A DNA stretch of 64,000 nucleotides from Methyloferula stellata AR4. GTDB lineage: Bacteria > Pseudomonadota > Alphaproteobacteria > Rhizobiales > Beijerinckiaceae. Position numbers and translations under genes: made by a program. Location of the stretch: the NCBI RefSeq assembly GCF_000385335.1, contig NZ_ARWA01000001.1:1070001-1134000 (forward strand), read 5' to 3'. Below, in pieces: positions 55,414 through 62,940 of this stretch. The notes below the pieces were generated by a model. It was given only the letters and a program-made list of their open reading frames with translations. It was not told the DNA's origin and ran no database searches. How positions within the stretch are numbered: position 1 is the stretch's first letter; each line of letters begins with the position of its first letter.

Positions 55414-56154
55414 TTACACTTCGGCCTGCTGGCCAATTGGTAAATTTCCTCCGGAAAAGCCGGGAAAATAAAGGCCCAAAAGCCGGTCGCGATAGGCGAC
55501 AAGATTGGCGTGATTTTCCGCCGCCGCGCGGATCGGCGATTGGCAGGCAGGCGATAAAAGGCAGCCGACGAAGCCGAAGACCGTCGCGTCCGCGCCGCAG
55601 GGCGCGTCGCCCATCAAAAATGCTTTCTCGCCGAGGACTGCGGCGAGAGCCTCGAGGTCGCGGATCGCGAGCTCAGCGATCTCTTCTTTTCTATGGCGGC
55701 CCATGCCTTGAACGTTCAGGCGGCGGACGACCATGCGGCGGATCATGATTTTGGCGAGAGGCCGCACCGGCGCCGGAAGCCAATCAAAGAACCGCGCCAC
55801 GCTGCGTTCGAAATTGCCCATGTCGCACCAGCGCATGTCGACGAGCGCCCAATAAAGATGATCCTCGCACATTTTCTCGAGCGCCCAGGCAGTGGCTCTG
55901 GCGCCAGGGCTCAAACCGGCATCGAAGTCGACGCCATATTTGGTCTCGATATGAAAGCGGATGAAGGTCGAATCGGCAATCGCTGCGCCATCATCGACGA
56001 TAAAAGGCAGCTTGCCTTTCGGCGCCTTTCGAAAGCCGCCGCGCTCTTCCTTGTAAGGAAGGCCTGCGAATTTCAAAAGCAGCATGGCCTTGACGACGAA
56101 GGGGCTCGCGTCGGGCAGATCGAACAGAGGTCCAAACGTATAAAGCGTGATCAT
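55414..56154 (-). CDS. Glutathione S-transferase family protein (FAXC/metaxin-like)
   Basis: A 246-residue soluble protein. The N-terminal thioredoxin-like domain reads MITLYTFGPLFDLPDASPFVVKAMLLLKFAGLPYKEE with the family cis-proline strand KGKLPFIVDDG and IADSTFIRFHIE; the C-terminal all-helical domain ends in GDAPCGADATVFGFVGCLLSP. DxSPFVxKxxxxL and the DxG/ADSTxI pattern are typical of the FAXC/metaxin-like branch. Substrate unknown. The neighbours give no pathway clue. Confidence 0.85.
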   Translation of the reverse strand: MITLYTFGPLFDLPDASPFVVKAMLLLKFAGLPYKEERGGFRKAPKGKLPFIVDDGAAIADSTFIRFHIETKYGVDFDAGLSPGARATAWALEKMCEDHLYWALVDMRWCDMGNFERSVARFFDWLPAPVRPLAKIMIRRMVVRRLNVQGMGRHRKEEIAELAIRDLEALAAVLGEKAFLMGDAPCGADATVFGFVGCLLSPACQSPIRAAAENHANLVAYRDRLLGLYFPGFSGGNLPIGQQAEV

Positions 56155-56292
56155 AGGTGGGCCTCAGATCAAGGTCCGGCCAACATGCCACCAGATATGA
56201 GGTTTTGTCATCGCCGCAGCGATAATGCCCTCGCCTGGTAGAGGGCTACGGAGTTACCGAGCTTGGACGCCTTCTCCTCGGTCGAGGCGTAA

Positions 56293-57489
56293 TTACACGC
56301 TTGCAGGCTGCTTAGAGCGTGCAGTCCGGGTGCCGAGAAAAACCAGCGGGACCGCGATTGCATTTATGACGGCCACAGAGAGCCAGATGGCTCCGGGCCA
56401 CTCCTTCTGAACGGCAAAGTAGAATGTCGAGAAAGCCAGCGGGGCGATGATGGAGGCCAAGCTGACGGCCGATGCCAGTACGCCTTGGAGCTGGCCTTGG
56501 CATGCCGGGTCAACCTGCCGGGTGGCCAGGGCCTGAAACGCGGGTGTACCGATGCTGCCGAGAGCGAAGATCGGCATGATGGCGAACACGATCCAGCCTT
56601 GGTTGGCGAAGGCCATGGCGACGAGAGCAATGCAGGAGCAGGCAATCCCGACGACAATGGCAAAGCGTTCCCCGAGCAGTTTGGTAGCTGGACCGGGCAA
56701 GAGAGCCTGCACCAGCGTTTGGCAGACACCGAACGTGCCTAGCGAAAGGCCGATCCAAAGGCCATTCCACTGGAACGTGTCGAAGCCCCACAGTGCCCAG
56801 CAGGTGCCATAGGCCTCTCCAGCGGCGCTTAAGAAGAAATACACAAGGATGATAGGCAGAAGCCCTTTCATCGAGAAGACCCAACGCAGCGGCTGAAGCG
56901 GGTTGAGCGCGGCCAGATCGATCTTCTGGTGCCCCGGTATGTGAGACTCCGGCAGGATGAACAAAGCCAGCAGGAGATTGCAGGCGTTCAGCACGGCGGC
57001 GGCGATGAAAGGGAGCCGCACCCAGGTGTCGCCGAGCAGTCCGCCGAGAACCGGACCGATGATGAAGCCGATGCCAAACATGGCGTTGGACAGGCCGAAG
57101 CGACGGGCTCGCTTGTCCTCGGGCGAAATGTCGGTGATGTAGGCCGTTGCAACGGAGACATTGGCGCTGGTCAGGCCAGCAATGGCGCGGCCGAGGAACA
57201 ACATCCAAAGCTGCGGCGCGAAGGCCATGACGACATAATTGAGCGCCGCTCCCGCTAGGGAAATGAGCAGTACGGGACGCCTGCCCAGGTTGTCGCTCAA
57301 AGCGCCGAGCACGGGCGCAAAGATGAACTGCATGACCGCATAGAGCGCGATCATGATCCCGATGGTGGGCGCGATATTCTGGGTGTGCGTCACATCCTCA
57401 AGAAGTTGCGGGAGAATGGGGAAGATGAGGCCTATGCCCGCTGCGTCGAGACCGATTGCGACGAAGATGACAACAAGGGGTTTGTTCAT
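56293..57489 (-). CDS. MFS efflux protein, TetA family
   Basis: A 12-helix drug:H+ antiporter. From ATG 57489 (MNKPLVVIFVAIGLDAAGIGLIFPILPQLL) it is 398 residues, the typical TetA length; the longer frame adds 35 residues lacking family match. Motif A GALSDNLGRRPVLLIS and the GRAIAGLTSANVSVATAYITDI region in helix 5 are TetA-like. The overall sequence is in the TetA(A/G)/chloramphenicol exporter neighbourhood; whether it exports tetracycline is not known. It is 139 bp below the oxidoreductase gene on the same strand, under a divergent TetR gene, so a regulated resistance cassette is likely. Confidence 0.85.
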   Translation of the reverse strand: MNKPLVVIFVAIGLDAAGIGLIFPILPQLLEDVTHTQNIAPTIGIMIALYAVMQFIFAPVLGALSDNLGRRPVLLISLAGAALNYVVMAFAPQLWMLFLGRAIAGLTSANVSVATAYITDISPEDKRARRFGLSNAMFGIGFIIGPVLGGLLGDTWVRLPFIAAAVLNACNLLLALFILPESHIPGHQKIDLAALNPLQPLRWVFSMKGLLPIILVYFFLSAAGEAYGTCWALWGFDTFQWNGLWIGLSLGTFGVCQTLVQALLPGPATKLLGERFAIVVGIACSCIALVAMAFANQGWIVFAIMPIFALGSIGTPAFQALATRQVDPACQGQLQGVLASAVSLASIIAPLAFSTFYFAVQKEWPGAIWLSVAVINAIAVPLVFLGTRTARSKQPASV

Positions 57490-57628
57490 AGTGGCGGGAG
57501 CCATCCACACAAGACTATCGGTTAATTCACCAGTGGCCGTCGATCCCAGCGTGCCATTTAGCGCGGCCGAAACCGTGCCAATCAGCGCTGACATCGAGCT
57601 TCATCGGCAACAGATCCGAAGCGGGCCT

Positions 57629-58540
57629 TCAGCCGATGACCAGCACGAGCCTGCCTCGCACGTGCCCATTCTCACTGACGCGGTGCGCGTCCGAGATCTT
57701 GTCGAGCGGGTAGGTTCGCTCGACGGGAAGCCAAAAACGTCCGGCTTCGATGAGCGCAGCTATTTCAGTCAGCGCGTGAAAGGCGTGACCGTGAAGAAAG
57801 CCGCTGCTGAAGCGTACCTCGTGCTGTTTCGCTCCGTCGATGTCGGCAAGTGTCACCACGTTCTGCGGGCCGCCGGCAAGATCGATCAACTCGGGCAGCA
57901 CGCCACTTCCGGCAACGTCGAGCGCGGCGTCGACGCCATCGGGCGCGAGGGCGCGGACTCGGTCGGCCATGCCTTCGCCGTAGGTCACAGGCTCCGCGCC
58001 GAGGAGCCGAAGATAGTCGTGGTTGGCAGGGCCGGCGGTGCCGATCACGCGCGCGCCGCGGGCGATGGCGAGTTGAACAGCGGCGCTGCCGATCCCACCC
58101 GCGGCGCCATTGATGAGCAGTCTGATTCCACGACCGACGCCGAGTTGGTCCAGGCTGCGCGTCGCCGTTTCGAGCGCGACGGGGAGGCCGGCGGCGTCGA
58201 CGAAACCGAGAAAGAGCGGGATCGGCGCCCGATAGGTCAGCAGCGCCAGTTCGGCCGCTCCGGCACCATCGTCGGAGACACCGAAGACCCGGTCGCCGAC
58301 GGAAACATCTGTAACACCCTCTCCGACTTCGTCGACGACGCCTGCCACGTCGCGACCCGTCGTCTGCGGCAACCCTGCGCCGAAGCTCAACAGCCCCTTG
58401 CGCAGCTTCCACTCGGTTGTGTTGATGCCGGCCGCGCGCACGGCGATGCGGACCTGTCCGGGACCCGGATGCGGGTCGGGAAGATCCACGATCTCGAGGA
58501 CCTCGGGACCCCCGAACCGGCTGAATTGCGCGGCTTTCAC
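57629..58540 (-). CDS. Zinc-independent quinone oxidoreductase-like dehydrogenase (MDR family)
   Basis: A 303-residue NADPH-dependent medium-chain dehydrogenase. MKAAQFSRFGGPEVLEIVDLPDPHPGPGQVRIAVRAAGINTTEWKLRKG is the quinone oxidoreductase N-terminus; GRDVAGVVDEVGEGVTDVSVGDRVFG and the nucleotide site INGAAGGIGSAAVQLAIARGARVIGT follow. The catalytic zinc ligands of alcohol dehydrogenases are absent. The GTG start at 58540 with GGAAAGG upstream overlaps (GTGA) the stop of a 46-codon frame encoding an FAD-monooxygenase-like N-terminus. Detoxification of a reactive carbonyl/quinone compound is inferred from the TetR/efflux setting. Confidence 0.87.
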   Translation of the reverse strand: MKAAQFSRFGGPEVLEIVDLPDPHPGPGQVRIAVRAAGINTTEWKLRKGLLSFGAGLPQTTGRDVAGVVDEVGEGVTDVSVGDRVFGVSDDGAGAAELALLTYRAPIPLFLGFVDAAGLPVALETATRSLDQLGVGRGIRLLINGAAGGIGSAAVQLAIARGARVIGTAGPANHDYLRLLGAEPVTYGEGMADRVRALAPDGVDAALDVAGSGVLPELIDLAGGPQNVVTLADIDGAKQHEVRFSSGFLHGHAFHALTEIAALIEAGRFWLPVERTYPLDKISDAHRVSENGHVRGRLVLVIG

Positions 58541-58677
58541 GAGCCTTTCCTTTCGGCCCGTCCTCTGCCACTCGTGGCCCAGACGCTCCAGCACAAGGAC
58601 GCGCGCGCCACCTCGACGGCCGTCAGGAGTCCGACCGGTCCCGCCTCCACCATCACAATATCAATTGGATCTGCCAT
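58537..58677 (-). pseudogene. Remnant of an FAD-dependent monooxygenase N-terminus
   Basis: From ATG 58677 the frame reads MADPIDIVMVEAGPVGLLTA then VEVARA, the FAD-binding strand-GxGPxGL-helix of aromatic/TetX-like monooxygenases with the first Gly of the motif replaced by Glu. After ARA the expected continuation RVLVLERL is present but in another frame, so a small deletion shifted it. The frame stops at codon 47, overlapping the GTG start of the oxidoreductase. It may still be translated as a 46-residue leader peptide. Confidence 0.65.
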
Positions 58678-58694
58678 ATACCGCACTCAAATTT

Positions 58695-58756
58695 GTACTC
58701 AGTACATTTAATGTGAGCTATCGGATGTATTGTCAATACAAATATATACTGAGTAC
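58695..58756. promoter_or_regulatory. Divergent overlapping promoters with three operator-like palindromes
   Basis: Minus strand: TTGACA (58736-58731), 17 bp, CATTAA (58713-58708). Plus strand: TTGTCA (58731-58736), 17 bp, TACATA (58754-58759). Both -35 boxes share one hexamer inside the perfect palindrome TGTATTGTCAATACA (58726-58740). Two near-palindromes, GTACTCAGTAC (58695-58705) and ATACTGAGTAC (58746-58756), overlap the two start regions, as expected of operators for the adjacent TetR protein. Confidence 0.65.
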
Positions 58757-58771
58757 ATAGATTGTGATATT

Positions 58772-59419
58772 ATGAGTTCTATGCCAGCGCTCTCCGACCG
58801 GCGATCCCGCAAGCGCCTCGCCACGCGACAAGCGATCTCCGACGCCGCCACGCTCCTCTTCATCGAACGGGGCTTCGATCATGTGACGGTGGACGAGATC
58901 GCTGAGGCCGCCGACGTCGGGCGGATGACGGTGTTCAACCACTTTCCCCGCAAGGAGGACATGTTCTTCGATCGCGACGAAGAAGGCCGCGAGATCCTGC
59001 GCGACGCCTTAGCGCAGCGCGATCCCGGCATTGCTCCGATCGAGACGTACCGCCTGCTCGCGCATAGGTCGATTGCCGAACAACGCCCCTACGTCGAATT
59101 TTCTGCCCGGAGCCAAAGCTTCATAGAGACGATCGAGCGCAGCGAGGTCCTCAAGGCGCGGGCGAGGGCGATCCGTGACGAACTCGCGCAGGTCGTGACA
59201 GTGGCGCTCGCCGAATGCGTTGGGCGAGACCCTGCCGATCCCGACGCTTATCTCGCGGCCGGCCTGCTCTTGGCGGCGTGGACCGTGGCCTTCATCCAGG
59301 CGCACCGGACCTTTCGGCAGAGTCACGATACAGAGAAAGCAAACGCCGTATTTCTCGCCCTTGTCGATAAGGGAACCATCGGCCTGAAAGCCGCAATGGC
59401 AGGCACGCCTTACGCTTGA
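58772..59419 (+). CDS. TetR/AcrR family transcriptional regulator
   Basis: From ATG 58772 a 215-residue protein. The N-terminal HTH is canonical: RKRLATRQAISDAATLLFIERGFDHVTVDEIAEAADVGRMTVFNHFPRKEDMFF. The C-terminal ligand-binding part is helical with no assigned ligand. An ATG at 58781 is an alternative start; the leader is very short if the predicted promoter is used. It is divergent from the oxidoreductase and efflux genes, with operator-like palindromes between, so autorepression and control of the cassette are inferred. Codon use and style differ from the flanking housekeeping genes, suggesting acquisition. Confidence 0.9.
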   Translation: MSSMPALSDRRSRKRLATRQAISDAATLLFIERGFDHVTVDEIAEAADVGRMTVFNHFPRKEDMFFDRDEEGREILRDALAQRDPGIAPIETYRLLAHRSIAEQRPYVEFSARSQSFIETIERSEVLKARARAIRDELAQVVTVALAECVGRDPADPDAYLAAGLLLAAWTVAFIQAHRTFRQSHDTEKANAVFLALVDKGTIGLKAAMAGTPYA

Positions 59420-59429
59420 GCGCCCGGCA

Positions 59430-60266
59430 TCAATGCGTGGTGGCGGTCTGTTCCGTCGGAGCGATATTGAATTCCACGGCGTCGACAACGGCCATGCCGG
59501 CCATCGTCCGCAACGATACCCGGAAGGGCACAACCACATGGGCGTGCTCGACCGGTGCGAGCCAGACTTCGATATCGCGATTGGCCGCCATGAAGGCCGT
59601 CGACTTCGAATCGACCTTGTGACCGGCGACCGGCTTATAGCGCGCCGAGCAGACCGAAACCGGCCCGACATAGCCCGGCACCGAAACGGTTCGCATCCCG
59701 GCGTAATATAAAGTGATGTCGAAGCGGGTGAAGCCGTCATAGACGGGGATCGTGCGATTGCAGGCCGCCGGCCCGACGAGAGATTGTCCCGGCGGAACGG
59801 CCATGATCAGTGCGCTGGTCGGATCGAGGATATTGCGCTTCAGCGCTTCGGTGACCGGGACCCGGCCTTCTCTATCTTCGAAGGGCGGTGACACATCGAC
59901 GGCGGTCACGGCGCCGCTGTGCAAGGACATGCGCACCGTCCGCGTCTCATAGGCATTGGCCGATGTCGTCGCATAGGTCGCCGGCACGACCGTCCCCTTA
60001 TGAATGCTGCCCGAGGAGGCAAGCGCCATTTGGAGGCGTGAGACCATGGCCGCGAGGCCGCTCAATTGCGCATTGAGATCGATTTTATACCCGTCCGGTT
60101 GCAGAAGCCCGCTCGCCGACGCATCGCCGATGTGGAGTCCGACGAGCGTCACGGAATAGCGCGCCCTGATCAGATCGGCCTGGGCCGCTGCCGCACTGGC
60201 GTCGAGACCGGCTGCGAGGCATCCGAGAAGCGCAAACCAGCGTCTGACCGATAGGGGTGAGATCAT
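59430..60266 (-). CDS. DUF3108 periplasmic protein
   Basis: A 278-residue exported protein: signal peptide (RRWFALLGCLAAGLDASAAAAQA), then a beta-rich domain starting RARYSVTLVGLHIGDASASGLL, which fits DUF3108. Two cysteines occur in ACNRTIPVYDGFTRFDITLYYAG and VSVCSARYKPVAGHK. The ATG at 60266 starts the signal peptide; the longer frame to 60374 is unsupported. Function unknown; the family is conserved in Hyphomicrobiales. It ends 10 bp from the convergent TetR stop. Confidence 0.82.
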   Translation of the reverse strand: MISPLSVRRWFALLGCLAAGLDASAAAAQADLIRARYSVTLVGLHIGDASASGLLQPDGYKIDLNAQLSGLAAMVSRLQMALASSGSIHKGTVVPATYATTSANAYETRTVRMSLHSGAVTAVDVSPPFEDREGRVPVTEALKRNILDPTSALIMAVPPGQSLVGPAACNRTIPVYDGFTRFDITLYYAGMRTVSVPGYVGPVSVCSARYKPVAGHKVDSKSTAFMAANRDIEVWLAPVEHAHVVVPFRVSLRTMAGMAVVDAVEFNIAPTEQTATTH

Positions 60267-60573
60267 GCGAAGAGCACCGGACTTTAAGCGCGTTTGCCGG
60301 CCAGACACACATCTGACCGGCCGAAATCGCGCGGGATCAAGAGGCCGGAACATGCCGGTTTTTGGAAAGACCATTCGGCCTTTCCGGCCGTGCTCCGGAA
60401 AACGCGTGTGTCACCCGTGATGTAGAGGCCGAAATCCGCCGCTTTCATGGCCGGCCTTTTAGGGCCGACGATATCGAACCGACAAGCCGAATCAGAGCCA
60501 AGTCTGCTTTCATCACAGATCGGCGCATGCCAGGCAAGCCGCTGGGCGGACGCGCGGGCTCGCGGCGGAAGGA
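60267..60573. other. Gene-free stretch
   Basis: 307 bp between the DUF3108 start and the stop of the next gene on the minus strand. A frame at 60284-60613 (minus) has no recognisable domain and overlaps the neighbour, so I leave it out. No terminator or repeat copy was identified. Confidence 0.45.
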
Positions 60574-60876
60574 TCACATTTTTGCGATTGCGGCGTCCAG
60601 AATCTGCTTGCACCGCAGCAGGCGTTCATATTCCGCGCGGTCGATTTCGATCTTTTCGCCGGTTTGGACATAGCCCGGCGGATCGTAGGCCGCCGCATTG
60701 GCCGCCTCGGTCAGGGCCATTTCGATCTGGGTGATGCGTTCCTCCGCCCGTTCGAGATAGGGCAGGGGATTGGCGAGAACATTGGCTTCGTGCTGGGCTT
60801 CGAGGGTCACGAGCTTGGTAAAGCGCCGGACCTTATCTTTTTCCTTTTTCCCGAAATCATGCTCGATGATCGTCAT
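60574..60876 (-). CDS. Small conserved cytosolic protein
   Basis: A 100-residue, charged, largely helical protein: MTIIEHDFGKKEKDKVRRFTKLVTLEAQHEANVLANPLPYLERAEERITQIEMAL, then a short loop YDPPGYVQTGEKIEIDRAEYERLLRCKQILDAAIAKM. The two long helices suggest a coiled coil. ATG 60876 was preferred to longer frames because the upstream residues look untranslated. No family is recognised and no neighbour suggests a role. Confidence 0.55.
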   Translation of the reverse strand: MTIIEHDFGKKEKDKVRRFTKLVTLEAQHEANVLANPLPYLERAEERITQIEMALTEAANAAAYDPPGYVQTGEKIEIDRAEYERLLRCKQILDAAIAKM

Positions 60877-61227
60877 GGAGCGCTCCAAACCACCGGATTG
60901 ATGTGGAAAGGCCAATGCCCCAGAAGTCCAAGACATCGGCGAAACTCCTCCCATCATGTCACGTTCGTCATATTTTCCAATGCAGATTTTGGATGCAAAG
61001 GCCGCTGTCCGTTGCATGGGATTATCCGTCGCGGTGCGGCAAAACCCGCCTTTGCGGTCGTGGCAGAGCCATGTCCAGGCAAATTCCTTGGAATTTGACG
61101 CGAAAAGCCTATGGCAGCCTGCTTAGTTATTCGGCTAAGTTTGGTGTGCCATGAGTTGAGGACCCGGCTGGGGCGAGGGGAGTGAAACTCCAAAATCAAA
61201 ATAAGGGTCTCGGGGATAGGAAACACC
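60877..61227. other. Divergent regulatory gap before lctP
   Basis: 351 bp separate the small conserved gene (minus) from lctP (plus). An inverted repeat CTTAG-N8-CTAAG lies about 100 bp before lctP and a TTGACG hexamer is near 61096. Neither gives a complete promoter by eye. Confidence 0.35.
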
Positions 61228-62922
61228 ATGTGGTCGCAAGTCTATAATCCGTTTGACAACGCGGTGTTGTCGACGCTTGTCGCGTCGATCCCCGTCGTTG
61301 CCATGCTCGTCATGCTCGCCTTTTTGCATGTCAAAGCGCATTGGGCGGCTTTGATTTCCCTGGCATTCGCTCTCACCATCGCGGTCATTGGTTTTACGAT
61401 GCCGGCCGACATGGCGTTGAGGGCCGCTTTCCTCGGCTTTTTGAGCGGGTTCTTCCCGATCGGTTGGATCATTCTCAATGTTATTTTTCTTTACCGGCTC
61501 TGCGTCGACAAAGGCGCTTTGACGATCGTTCAGGACTCGCTCGGGGCCGTGACCCCGGACAGACGTCTCCAGCTTCTTTTGATCGCTTTTTCCTTCGGCG
61601 CGTTTTTCGAGGGAGCTGCCGGATTCGGAACGCCGGTCGCCGTGACCGGCGCGATCCTGATCGGCTTGGGCTTCTCGCCGCTCGCTGCCTCCGGCCTGGC
61701 GCTGATCGCCAACACGGCGCCGGTCGCGTTTGGCGCGCTCGGCACTCCGATCGTGACGCTCGCCGCCGTTATGAAACTGACCGACAATGTCGATCATGAC
61801 GCCATCATGCTCGGCGCGATGGTCGGCCGGCAATTGCCGCTGTTCTCCTTCATCGTGCCGTTCTGGCTGATCTATGCCTTCGCCGGATGGCGCGGCATGA
61901 TGGGTGTCTGGCCGGCGATCCTGGTCTGCGGTATCTCCTTCGCGGTCCCGCAATTCGTGATTTCGAATTATCACGGCCCTTGGCTCGTCGATGTGGGCGC
62001 GGCCCTTTGTTCCATGGCGGCGCTCGTCGCCTTCTTGAAAGTTTGGCAGCCGAAGGAGATCTGGCATTCGCCCAAATTGCGCGGGCATGTCGATCATTCC
62101 CACGTCAATCCGGATCAAGAGCTCCCGGTTGTGACCCCCAAGGCCGCCAGCCGGAACCAATTGATCGGCGCCTGGACGCCGTGGATCATTCTGTGTCTTT
62201 TCGTTCTTGTCTGGGGCACGCAAACTTTCAAGGATATCGTCAATCCCTTCTTCCTGCCGAAATGGCCGATCGACGGGCTGAACAATCTCATTCAGAAAGT
62301 TCCGCCCGTTGTGCCGGCACCGGCAAAGGAAGGCGCTGTCTTTGCCTTCAATATTCTAACCATGAGCGGCACGGCGATTCTGCTCGCGGCCATCGTTTCC
62401 GGCATCGTGATGAAATATTCGCCGGTGAAACTCGTCAAAGAATATGTACGCACGCTCTGGGTCGTCCGCTACTCCTTGATCACGATCTCGGCCATGCTGG
62501 CGCTTGGAACGGTCACCCGCTATTCGGGCCTTGATGCGACCCTCGGTCTTGCCTTTGCCCATAGCGCTTTCTTCTATCCCTTCTTCGGCACCATGCTCGG
62601 TTGGCTCGGTGTCGCCTTGACGGGATCGGATACGGCCTCGAACGTGCTCTTCGGCGGCTTGCAGAAAGTCTCCGCCCAACAGCTCGGACTCTCCGCCGTT
62701 CTCATGGGCGCGGCGAACTCGTCGGGCGGCGTCATGGGCAAGATGATCGATGCGCAATCGATCGTCGTCGCCTCGACCGCGACCGGCTGGTATGGGCACG
62801 AGGGCGACATTCTGCGCTATGTGTTCAAGCATTCGATCTTGCTTGCCGCCTTGGTCGGCGTTCTCGTGATGCTGCAGGCCTATGTCTGGCCGTTCACGGA
62901 AATGGTTCTCAAGGTCAACTAA
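61228..62922 (+). CDS. lctP: L-lactate permease
   Basis: A 564-residue inner-membrane lactate (and glycolate) importer of the LctP/GlcA family, about 12-14 helices. Family blocks: MWSQVYNPFDNAVLSTLVASIPVV at the N-terminus, FEGAAGFGTPVAVTGAILIGLGFSPLAASGLALIANTAPVAFGALGTPI and the C-terminal GSDTASNVLFGGLQKVSAQQLGLSAVLMGAANSSGGVMGKMIDAQSI. ATG 61228. No lactate dehydrogenase gene is beside it; allophanate hydrolase starts 18 bp later, an unusual neighbour. Confidence 0.96.
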   Translation: MWSQVYNPFDNAVLSTLVASIPVVAMLVMLAFLHVKAHWAALISLAFALTIAVIGFTMPADMALRAAFLGFLSGFFPIGWIILNVIFLYRLCVDKGALTIVQDSLGAVTPDRRLQLLLIAFSFGAFFEGAAGFGTPVAVTGAILIGLGFSPLAASGLALIANTAPVAFGALGTPIVTLAAVMKLTDNVDHDAIMLGAMVGRQLPLFSFIVPFWLIYAFAGWRGMMGVWPAILVCGISFAVPQFVISNYHGPWLVDVGAALCSMAALVAFLKVWQPKEIWHSPKLRGHVDHSHVNPDQELPVVTPKAASRNQLIGAWTPWIILCLFVLVWGTQTFKDIVNPFFLPKWPIDGLNNLIQKVPPVVPAPAKEGAVFAFNILTMSGTAILLAAIVSGIVMKYSPVKLVKEYVRTLWVVRYSLITISAMLALGTVTRYSGLDATLGLAFAHSAFFYPFFGTMLGWLGVALTGSDTASNVLFGGLQKVSAQQLGLSAVLMGAANSSGGVMGKMIDAQSIVVASTATGWYGHEGDILRYVFKHSILLAALVGVLVMLQAYVWPFTEMVLKVN

Positions 62923-62940
62923 GAAGGTTGCGTATCTGAC

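Noticed and set aside
60284-60613. 109-codon minus-strand frame; also checked for rpmB, often near DUF3108
   Set aside because: No L28 motif and no family; overlaps the next gene.
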